From: Pristionchus mayeri
Lineage: Eukaryota; Nematoda; Chromadorea; Rhabditida; Neodiplogasteridae
Direction: 5' to 3'
Assembly (NCBI GenBank): GCA_036245805.1
Contig: BTRK01000002.1
Span: 10,536,689-10,600,688, forward strand
Length of the DNA: 64,000 bases
Shown piece by piece: positions 23,001 to 31,797 of the stretch; position 1 is the first letter of the stretch; each line of letters opens with the position of its first letter. A program made the translations under genes and the position numbers. The notes under the pieces are model-generated. The model was not told the origin of the DNA, made no database searches, and saw only the letters and a list, made by a program, of their open reading frames with translations.

Positions 23001-25482
23001 TCTCCAGATTCTCTCGTCATGCGTCATTTCTCTTTGGCGGAAATTGCATGAGAGACCGGGGAAAGAAAAAAAATCTCCCCGCTTCTCTCTCTTTTTCCGC
23101 TTCGTTCGCAATGTATTCTCGTTCGATTGAGGTGTTTTTCTCTCTCGATATCTTCTCGCTAAACTCTGAATATTTTGGCAACCAGTCACATACAACCACG
23201 CAACTTAGTGTATTTCAAGCATGAAATCGATTTTGTTTTTTCTGTATCATGCGGCTGAAAATAGATATGCGCGACCAATCGGAGATTGTTCAAACAGGAA
23301 CTAACCATGCAATGACAACGAAAATCATGGAAGTTAGCATGTTCATTGGCCGCTAAGATGAGCGCGTACTTCGATCACTTAGTGACTCTCTCTTGTTCGC
23401 ATGCTCTCTCACTCTCTCTAACCCGTGAGAGAGTGTGTCATATGAGGAGAGCCAGACCGTTGCTCACTTAGTGACCTCTCCTCTTCTTCCCTGTAGTATT
23501 TCACGCCTCGTGCTTGCTCACACTCCTACTCCTATCTCTTCCTCCTTCCCCTCCTCTTCCTTTTGCTCCCCCCTCTCCCTCTTCCCACCTTCTCCTCCCT
23601 CTCCCCCCTCCTCTCCCTTCCCCATCGCCCTGTGTCTCCTTTCCTCTCTATCTTTCTCCTCTCTCTTCCTCTCCCTCCCTCTCCCTCCCCCTAGGGTAGC
23701 ATCACGTGACGCGTCTCACATGTCATCTCAGGTGTGTGCATGTCAATTAGAAAGCGCGAGATTTCGTTCCCGATCTTTCTGGAATATTCCCCCGCGTAGG
23801 TCATTTATATGTGTGGTCATTATTCTGAATCAGTTCATCCCAGAATTGGAAGACTTCAGAGATTTGGCAATAGTGTTTTCTTACTCGCCCCTCTACACCT
23901 GATATTGATTGGTCACACAGTATCAGGGTAATTGAATAATCATTATTAAATTATATTAATTAATTGGTCAAATTAAGTACGTCTGCGTCAACCCGTGGCA
24001 CTACGAGGAGGCAGCCCCTGAGGCGTACACTCCGGCCGTCGACCCCAACATCAACGCGATTGTTATCAAACCGTCCACTTCGAGTGAGTGGAATTGACTA
24101 GGGTTTGAATTTTCGCAATTTGGAGTGATATTCAGGTAGGTTTCAAGTGTGCTACATAGGTCATAAGTTGTGAGCTATTTAGTGAACACGAAACGCTCTG
24201 GTTTCGGTTTCGCCACAAGATCATTGTTTTCTCAATAATCAACCATTTCCATAATGAAATTAAGTAACTTTCACAATTTCGATGTGATTTTTTCGCATCG
24301 GTTTCAAAAATGAATGAAGAACAAACCTGAACTTTTGTATTCAGTGTCAACTCGAGACCGTATTTTTAAAAAAAATAATAATTTGCAATTGCAGGGGACA
24401 GGCCGCGCGACTTCCAATCGGTCGCCCACTCCTACCTGCCGCCTTCCATGCAGCCGCAGCAGCAGCCAGCCGCGCTGCCGCAGCTCAGTCCGTCGGCACA
24501 CGGGCTGCAGCAGCAACTGTCTGATGTGCTGCGCGGGCTGCCGATGCAAACCAGCCCGCTGAGGATGCTGCCGCCGCAGCATCAGAATGCGCAGATGCAG
24601 CGGGCGCTGCAGCCATCACAACAGCCGCAGCCGCAACCACTGCCGCTGCCGCTGCAGCAGCTGCTGCAGGCGCAGCCGCCGGCTGCTCCTGCGCCTGCTG
24701 CAGCGTTCGATGCTGCAGCCGAGCTGCAGCAGCGACAGCAGCAGGAGCTGCTGCGCATTCTGCTGGCGCAGCCGCACAATCAGGAGTATCTACGGATGTT
24801 GCAGCAACAGCAGCAGCTGCCGCTGCTGCAGCCCGCTCCGCCCATGCAGCAGCTTCAGCTGCAGCAGCTCGAGCCTGTTGCAGCAGCAGAAGCAGTTCCT
24901 GCTGCAGATCAGGATGAGCGGGAGGTGCTGCCGATGTCGGAGGAGTTCCAAGCGCAGTGGGAGGAGAGACTGCGCGTGCAGCAGTCGGGAATGCTCTACG
25001 AGTGGAAGGCAGAGGAACGACGGCTGATGTCGCTCGACCCGCCCCGATTCATGCCACTCAAGGTATCTCGAACTCGTTCACTATCAAGAATAAGAAGCCG
25101 ATTGTCCGTGAATTTTCGGGAATCTTTTTTTATATAGTATGGCACCCATCCATAGGGGTGCTCAAAATCGTAAGAGATGAGCTATTTCCGGCACTATGTC
25201 GGATGAAAAGTATGACGTCATGCCGCCTTTGAATATCAACGGCGGCATGGCGATACTCATCCAACCTGGTGCCCTATTCTCACGTTCATCAAAGTTACAT
25301 CAACGTTCATTAAAGTTATTACAATCCTCGTTTTGAAGATTTGGGCCAACTTCGAAGCGTGGTACCGTACGCGCCAGGAGTTGCTGGGAGGAGGAGGGCT
25401 GCCGCCCAAGGACTGGTTCGACCCGAAGGAGACCTTCGTCGTCTCGAGGGATCCAGCGAAGCAGGGACACCTCAAGAAGTAA
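17094..25482 (+). CDS. SMAD MH1-domain transcription factor, Co-SMAD/DAF-3-like, no MH2 seen
   Basis: Fifteen exons with consistent phase encode about 665 aa: 17094-17178, 18199-18378, 18587-18679, 19400-19453, 19529-19591, 19750-19802, 20040-20154, 20272-20321, 20567-20672, 20874-20929, 21116-21196, 21602-21745, 23978-24083, 24395-25062 and 25339-25482. The N-terminal quarter is Ser/Thr/Pro-rich with a basic KRKHSQ. The MH1 domain spans roughly residues 230-390. It contains QKALESLHKKLK, the DNA-binding hairpin [20 protein letters not shown], and all four zinc ligands: GGCV, DICKHGF, YVCVNP and PWHYE. A long Gln-rich segment follows, then a Trp-rich, charged end (EEFQAQWEERL, WFDPKETF). SMADs carry TGF-beta signals to DNA, and the MH2 domain mediates partner binding; none is found here. 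The ATG follows a tttcag acceptor, suggesting spliced-leader addition. Confidence 0.82.
17985..18112. mobile_element. TAGGGTT hairpin MITE, diverged copy (SMAD intron 1)
   Basis: It starts at CTAGGGTTACATTTTTACG. Inner arms GTTCGCTAAATATCTGAGCTC and ACTATGTAGCGCACTTGAAA are inverted, and the right end carries TTGAAGTAAAATTAC. Same family as the 16.8-kb copy. Confidence 0.5.
18712..18772. repeat. GAGAG hairpin repeat, copy (SMAD intron 3)
   Basis: Arms TACACGCTCTTTCTCG and CGAGAGAGCATGTA pair. The tail AAGTGAGGAGAGTCTGGCAG matches the family tail. Confidence 0.45.
20471..20530. repeat. Perfect 30-bp tandem duplication in SMAD intron 8
   Basis: The 30-base unit TGATATTATGACGAACATAA plus GTAATATTTG occurs twice with no mismatch. 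It is probably a recent slippage duplication. Confidence 0.85.
21464..21597. mobile_element. TAGGGTT hairpin MITE abutting a SMAD splice acceptor
   Basis: The left end is CTAGGGTTACCCTTTTCAGG and the right end is CCTGAAACCCTA. Inner arms GGTTTCAAGTGCACC and GCGGCCTTGAAAC are inverted. The right end stops four bases before the ag acceptor of exon 12 (21602), so part of that acceptor's pyrimidine tract appears to come from the element. Confidence 0.6.
23402..23466. repeat. GAGAG hairpin repeat, copy (SMAD intron 12)
   Basis: Arms TGCTCTCTCACTCTCT and GAGAGAGTGT are followed by CATATGAGGAGAGCCAGAC, the family tail. A long pyrimidine tract follows at about 23520-23695. Confidence 0.5.
24098..24195. 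mobile_element. TAGGGTT hairpin MITE, partial copy (SMAD intron 13)
   Basis: It begins ACTAGGGTTTGAATTTTCGC and contains GTAGGTTTCAAGTGTGCTAC and GAGCTATTTAGTGAACACGA, shared with the other copies. The right terminal repeat is missing. Confidence 0.45.
25190..25273. mobile_element. CRE-bearing hairpin MITE, copy 2 (SMAD intron 14)
   Basis: It has the same arms as the 7.95-kb copy (GTCGGATGA..GTATGACGTCATGCCGCC against GGCGGCATGGCGATACTCATCCAAC). The right arm has lost its TGACGTCA. It lies between the exons ending at 25062 and starting at 25339. Confidence 0.65.
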
Positions 25483-25632
25483 ATCATTGATTGATCATTA
25501 GGGTTATCTTGTTGGAAAATTTTTGTCGACTTTTTAAATATGTTTCAGAGATTATTCATGTAGCAATGAAACTTACTCAAAAAACACAACAATAATTTTC
25601 CAATAAGAGAACTCTATTGACCATACATGAAT

Positions 25633-27372
25633 ATGAGTGACTATCTGAGAGAACCGAGCAATACGACCTATAGGCCGTACAGCGAAAAATAAAGTTGCGA
25701 TTTGAAGATACCCCTAGGGGTAACTTTTCACGCAGAGTTCGAAAATCGGCCTTAGGAAGCCGTATCTCTTACCCCTCATTTCGTGTGTCGCGCTGAACCT
25801 GGGTGGTCGGTTTTTGTATTTTTTGAACGGCTCATCCAAACTTCATAAATGTATAGTAATTCTGAGAGATCTCGACGAGATCAGCATTTTTACTGTTGGA
25901 AGTGAAAAGGTAGCTCATCTGTGGAAAAAGTTAGGGTAATTTGAATAATAAAAATTTCTGCCCTGAAAAAGTGTTTCAATGTGTGTCATTTTAATCATCA
26001 TTATTAGATTCCTCATGAAAAGTTACCATAGGAACCAACTTTTTGTGAAAAAAAATCGTGTCTCAAAGGGGTCTCCTGAATCACAGAAGAGGAAAGGTAG
26101 TGATTTTTTTGCAAATATCTCTATTTTTAAGACGATCCACTGTGAACTCCGATTAAGTCTGGTCAGTTTATAGCTAAACTTTGATAGGGCAGAAATATAC
26201 CGTGCAATAAACGGACATTATCTCAATTCGAAAAAATCGATTTTCATCATCTCGATTTTTCTCATGTTTAGGCACATGATACTTTTCCTTTACGATCCGA
26301 ATTCCCAATTTTCTGTGCAAATCTGGTAGAACGGACCAACATATGTCAGAAAAGTGTGAGCTTAGGGTCCTCATCCATCCGGAAGGTAGGTATATTTTTG
26401 CTTGAAAATGTATAATTGTGAGTGTCAGGAAAGAACGAAAACAAAATTTTAGCGTCATTTTGTGAGAATCGATTAGATTTTACTTGTATACACATAATGT
26501 GTATACAATAATGTCCCCCAACTAAATTCCTCAAGCGTCATACATTACAACGGTAAATGAGCAGTTTTTGAAAAAAAAAATTATCAGGTGTCCAAAAAGT
26601 CATTTTTATTAGATTGAATATATGCTCCATTTTGTAAGTGCATCATACTTGGCCTAAGTTGAAGAAGCTAAATAATGTACAAAATTATCCGATAGCCCTC
26701 GTACCTTCGATATTATCATGTGAAACGTATTTTTCACGAGCGCGATATTGCATTTTCCAGCAAAAATATACCTACCTTCCGGAGAAAAATCGAGATGATG
26801 AAAATCGAGTTTTTCGAATTGAGATAATGTCCGTTTTTTGCACGGTATATTTCTGCCCTATCAAAGTGTAGCTATAAACTGACTAGACTTAATCGGAGTT
26901 CACAGAGGATCGTCTTAGAAATAGAGATATTTGCAAAAAAAATCACTACCTTTCCTCTTCCGTGATTCAGGAGACCCCTTTGAGACACGATTTTTTTCAC
27001 GAAAAGTTGGTTCCTAGGGTAACTTTTCATGAGGAATCTAATAATGGTGATTAAAATGACACACATTGAAACAATTTTTCAGGGCAGAAATTTTTATTAT
27101 TCAAATTACCCTAACTTTTTCCACAGATGAGCTAGCTTTTCACTTCCAACAGTAAAAATGCTTATCTCGTCGAGATAGTTCAGAATTACTATACATTTAT
27201 GAACTTTGGATGAGCCGTTCAAAAAATACAAAAACCGACCTCCCAGGTTCAGCGCGACACAAGAAATAAGGGGTAAGAGATACGGCTTCCTAATGTCGAT
27301 TTTCGAACTCTACGTGAAAAGTTACCCCTAAGGGCATCTTAAAATCAGAACTTTATTTTTCGCTGTACGGCC
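25633..27372. mobile_element. Large palindromic foldback element, family 1, copy 1
   Basis: The left arm (about 25633-26262) begins GAGTGACTATCTGAGAGA. The right arm (about 26786-27372) is its reverse complement, with small gaps. A shorter nested inverted pair around 26379 and 26751 shares ACCTACCTTCCGG. The outermost bases of the right arm are lost. No transposase frame is present. It shares arm sequence with the 43.44-45.40 kb element. Confidence 0.75.
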
Positions 27373-27388
27373 TCTGCCTCTCTAATAT

Positions 27389-27540
27389 TCGTTTTCATAA
27401 AACGGATGGGTTTTTACACGGAAATATAGCCTAACCGGGTTTTAGCACTATTTCGTCAATATTTCATGTTTTTTCACGAGCTTTTATTGCATTTCTAGCC
27501 ATATTTCCGTGTAAAAACCCATCCGTTTTATGAAAACGCG
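27389..27540. mobile_element. Small inverted-repeat element (MITE-like)
   Basis: Arms CGTTTTCATAAAACGGATGG and CCATCCGTTTTATGAAAACG extend inward through TTTTTACACGGAAATAT for about 36 pairs around an 80-base loop. It lies just right of the 25.6-27.4 kb foldback. Confidence 0.7.
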
Positions 27541-27780
27541 TATGAAAAAAAAGAATGCAAAAAAGCAACAGTCGTAAAAATGAAAATTCACCATAATCCA
27601 CGAAACACGATATTTTTGGAAATTACACGGTATACGTTCCTAAATTTCCATCACGTACGATAAGTACTAGCAGTGCATAAAGCGGGAGTAGGCGAGATCC
27701 GGAAAGTTAGTCAGGAAGGAGGGAACAGTTTGTGATTGAGATTCGGGAGATCAATTTTATATGAGTTCTTCGCTCTATAG

Positions 27781-28837
27781 GCTGCGGGTGAAGGGAGAGT
27801 TAGTGGCATATATGAGTGAGCCAAAAAATTCAGATACTGGCCGTATGCTCGAGAGAACGACCAGCCACAGCGACCGGTCAGAGCTGCTGAGGGAACTGAA
27901 CAACCTGATTCTATCGGAATTGTAAGCTTACGTGATTTTCCGGGGACTCATCGGGATGCCTTCGCTAATGGCATGAGGTTACGGCTAGCATGAACCCGAT
28001 CTCAATCTCGAACCAACGAGAAGACTGCATGCAGTTGGTTATTTTCCAAATCGGATATTATGTAAACTGTACAAAATATAGTCCTTGCAGCCTCATCAGA
28101 ACGACGCTGCCGATGACGACGAGGAGATCGAAAGGCCGAGGCGATCAGGTGCGAAGCTTGATCTGTCTTATGATCGTAAATCTAAAACAAAAATCGGTTT
28201 AGAATATTTTAAATACCCCTCAACGCATTATCCAGATTTATTTTCGAATATTTTTATTTATTGATTTTTATTTAGCATGTTTATCTTTGATCTCTACAGT
28301 TAGCACTCCGATCGACCCCGTATCCATGGATGATGAACCCTCGTCATCCGTTTCCGTAGCATCTCTGCCCCTCTGCGACGACCCCGCCCTCTCCGCTGCT
28401 GAATCGACTCCCTCTGAAGCTGCAGCTAATGCTGTCTCCGTAAGTGGTCTTTGATCTCTACTGTCTTGATTCTGGCAAGGGGATTCCGATAAAACATAAA
28501 CTTTGACCTCGCATATCTGATTTGTGCTTCTCAATTTCCTGAAGAGTGGGAATATATTTGCAAATTCGTGATTGATCTTTGATCCCTCTCCCACTTCCAG
28601 ATGTCCTACTCGCAGCAGGGCCACTTCTCCGGCCAGCTCCAGATGGGACAGCAGCAGCAGTTATCGCAGCCCGTGCAGCACCTGCAGCAGCCTCTGTCAT
28701 TAATGCATCAGCAACCCCAGTCGCAGCAGCAAGATCAGCTAGAGCCGCCCCAGTCTCTATCCCATCAGGAAGTCTATCAGCCGCAAGACGGGAACTTGGA
28801 GGAGGAGTACGTGGAGCCCTCCTCCACCGATCCGTAG
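27781..28837 (+). CDS. Candidate downstream exons of the SMAD gene (alternative C-terminus)
   Basis: Exons 28091-28148, 28300-28439 and 28601-28837 are in phase with each other. They give an acidic segment (DDDEEIERPRRS), a Ser/Ala-rich part, and a Gln-rich end stopping at 28835-28837. An upstream candidate, 27781-27921 (ending SELLRELNNLILSE), joins in phase to the SMAD exon if 25479 is used as a gtaaat donor instead of reading the stop at 25480-25482. A 49-base exon, 27989-28037, would make every phase consistent and give about 872 aa in total. The acidic and Gln-rich exons look real. Their linkage to the SMAD gene is inference; they could be a separate gene or an alternative isoform. Confidence 0.45.
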
Positions 28838-29645
28838 AAGATGCGTCTGATCCGGGACAGATAGGTGAGTCTGTGGTGTGTAATTATTGTGTTGTTTATT
28901 ATTTCACCGCGACATAGCAGCGATATCAGGATTATAGAACAAATAGTGAAACATATCTATTTCAGAAGTCGTTCTTCCGTATATCTGATCATATCTCGAC
29001 TCGGACTATTACGAGTATTCTAATGCTCCCAACTCAAGTCATTCATTCGGCTCGAGGTCTCCGATATGCATTAACTAAATTATGCACCTATTGTCAATCA
29101 ATACTCAATCTGTTTGTACCCCTATATCTACGAGTCTTTCACTCTCGTTGAATTGTCTTTCCTAGTCCATGACATAGCGTCGAGTAAATGGACAAATACC
29201 ATTAACATATTGCGGTTATGATGAATCTGTTGTATTGATATTGAAACCAATAATCGATAAAGTAAATACATTATTTATTTTCTTCCTCTATTATTGACTC
29301 TAATTTTTTGTTGTTCCTCGAAAATTTCAAATTTCAAAACAATTCAAAGTTTATCCGTGTTTTACTTTGCTATTGCGGTTATGAGACAAATTGGTAAACT
29401 AGAGGAAATACAATAAATACTATCGCCCGGGCTCATAGTAATGAAACAGGTTCTCAAGATAGTGATAAATATGGACCATTCGTTCATGGAAGTGAAATGG
29501 CTGGTGAAACATCTATGGCTCGCACTGATAGCTCATGCATTGGTCTTCTCCGCAAAAGAAGTTGCCTGAACAGTCAAATTTCAGAAACGATATCAGCCGA
29601 GATACTAGGTAACGTGACGGGGTGCTTCGTCAACAATGCAAGGCC
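28838..29645. other. Intergenic, no gene seen
   Basis: AT-rich sequence between the Gln-rich terminal exon and the first receptor gene. I see no coding frame, RNA gene or clear repeat here. Confidence 0.5.
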
Positions 29646-29647
29646 GC

Positions 29648-29850
29648 GTGGGTATATTGGACTTTTTTGAACGAGACCTAGCGCATTCGAAAGATGATCA
29701 AATTCTAAGAACTTCTACGCTTCTCATATCTGAGAAACTATAAACCACAGTGGCGTTTAGTACATATGAGCAAAGTAAAATTTTTTAGAATTTGATCCTC
29801 TTTCGATCGCGATAGGTTTCGTTCAAAATCTCCAACCTACCCTCGCCGCC
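29648..29850. repeat. Imperfect inverted repeat, about 200 bp
   Basis: The left arm contains TTTGAACGAGACCTAGCGC and GATCAAATTCTAAG. The right arm carries TTAGAATTTGATC and GATAGGTTTCGTTCAAA as their mirror. It is probably a decayed hairpin element just downstream of the first receptor gene. Confidence 0.5.
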
Positions 29851-29879
29851 ATTCCTGATTAGAATGCAAGAAATTAATC

Positions 29880-31797
29880 TCACTTCAATTCGCTCCTCAT
29901 TCCAGTATTGATCATCAGCATGAGCACGGGGGGCGAAAGGGTCTTGACCATGACCGCCCAGGGAAGAAGCATGACAACGTCAACGTTAGCTTTCGCGACG
30001 AGAGCCCAGTACAACTGAAATACTGAGGAAGATCTGTTAACTTTAGTGGTTCATCGAAAGAGTGTCACCTGATAAGCAATGGAGGGAATGTTCGAGAGCA
30101 ATATAATGAAGCCAACAAGAAAGAGTCGAATTTCAATCGAAATATCCAGCTAGAATGAAGTACGGCGTGTTGAAGTAATAATATTGGCTAAGCTTACCCT
30201 CTTTCTGATTATCTGAAAAGCGGTTATGCAGTTGACTATGAAACAGAATCCTGAGCATCCGAAAGAAAATGCGCTCACTAGGGTAGATCGTTTGATCTGC
30301 AAATAAATTCTTCATGTTTTCTCAATTTCAACTCATTGAAATGAATTATAAATGCCGATTTTGATCACAATAGAGTTATTTGAAGCATTAGCCTGGAGAA
30401 AAGAAATAATGTAAATTAAATTAACGTATTTTTCACGTATATTTTGTGTGTTATTTCAAATCTGACATAATACTCTACATGTTTCCATGATCTCACGGCA
30501 GCTGAACTTGTAATAAGCGGTTTATTTTCTAACTGCCTATGGAATTGCGATGCTCATAAATTAGTGAGTGCCCCGGACTTCCCCGGAGAACCTTCGAATC
30601 TGCGCGAAGAATATAGATCTGAATTTATCTACTTATTTTATATATTGAAATTGACACAACCTTCTCATCCATGCTTCTGTCAGGGGTCATGTCGGAGAAA
30701 AATCCTGGAGCTCCGATCGTAACAAAGGTGGAGGAAAAAGAGAAGATAATTGAGAGGGGAAGCAGAATGAGCGTGAACTTCCGCGTGAAAAACTTTAACA
30801 TTTATGAATTTTGAGTAATTTCATTTCCGAAATGACACACTTTCTGAAAGTCAAATGGAAACAGCAGAGCGAGGAATCGGTTGAGTGAAACCAGAATATT
30901 CAAAGAATCCTGGATGCTGGGAAGGAGATACATTAGGCTGCAAACGATAATTTATATGAATACCGTCGGAAGAAAAAAATGAACCTATTTGCAATGGACA
31001 GCATCCAATACAGTCCGGTCAGATACCTACATGAAAACGGGACTCCCCGGGAGTCCCCGGATGTCCCCCCGTCTCCCCCGCCATTTTGCGGCTCGGGCAG
31101 AGAAAGAACTAATTCGAATTTTTGGTTTTCAGACTCAGTAGGTCCTTCCCCATCGATTGGCATATAATTCATAAATTAATAAATTTGCGATAAATCGTAG
31201 TTTAATTTTGAAAATCAAGGATAATTAATCGGAAACGAAGAACTACGGTAGATAATTTGCACATTCTCCGGTCCGGCTCTGGGTCCATCTAGCTAACTAC
31301 CGTACTTCTTCGTTTCCGAGTAATTATCATTGATTTTCAAAATTAAATTACTATTTATCGCAAATTTATAAATTTATGAATTATATGCCAATCGATCGGA
31401 AAGGACCTCCTGAGTATGAAAACCAAAAATTCGAATTAGTTCTTTCTCTGATCTCCACTCCTCCGACAATGGTTGATACTTTCCGATGTCGGGTCTCGAG
31501 GCTCCTTCGCTCATCTCAGCCACAACAGCAAATTTCGAGAAAAAAATAGTAATTCCAGGAAGAAAAGGGAGATAATAGAATAGAACATTCGCTAAGAAGA
31601 AGAGGAGATCCTTGATTTATTTGATTTCGAAATTTCAGAAGTAGTCTTACAACCACTCCGGAGAATATGAACAGTGTGTAGAAACTCGATGAGAACTCGG
31701 GCCGAATATTTAGCAAGGCGAGTTCAGTGATGTATAATACAAATAGTGGAAGCGATAGTATCATGTAAAAGATGAACAGTGTCACTCGAACGTGCAT
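29880..31797 (-). CDS. Serpentine chemoreceptor 1 (Srv/Srg-like), exon split by foldback element
   Basis: Minus-strand exons line up with the three receptor genes further right. The start is MHVRVTLFIFYM, followed by SFYTLFIFSGVV. Next is DLLFFLANVLFYYLPFLPG, an interruption, then LYWMLSIAN. After that come LMYLLPSIQDSLN..SLNRFLALLFPF, FTRKFTLILLPL, IKRSTLVSAFSFGCSG, IRLFLVGFIILLSNIPSIAYQ, and a last exon ending at 29880. The layout is that of a seven-helix nematode chemosensory receptor of the Srv/Srg superfamily, expected in the membrane of sensory neurons. The second exon contains a 350-bp palindromic insertion (31101-31450). The flanking and element sequence happens to stay open, so a longer loop may be made rather than a null protein. 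The exact class is uncertain. Confidence 0.65.
31101..31450. mobile_element. Foldback element inside receptor 1 exon
   Basis: Arms of about 150 bases begin AGAGAAAGAACTAATTCGAA on the left and end TTCGAATTAGTTCTTTCTCT on the right. They are inverted copies with few mismatches around a 40-base centre. No coding capacity. I could not identify a target duplication. Confidence 0.75.

Noticed and set aside
23435..23902. 155-codon plus-strand frame rich in Ser, Pro and Leu
   Set aside because: It is the reading of a long pyrimidine tract inside a SMAD intron; low complexity, no domain.
20272..24083. NFI-type MH1 domain
   Set aside because: The hairpin [21 protein letters not shown] and VCVNPWHYE are SMAD signatures, not NFI.
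24582..24779. Cys/Gly-rich minus-strand frame
   Set aside because: Shadow of the Gln-rich CAG/CTG codons in the SMAD exon on the other strand.
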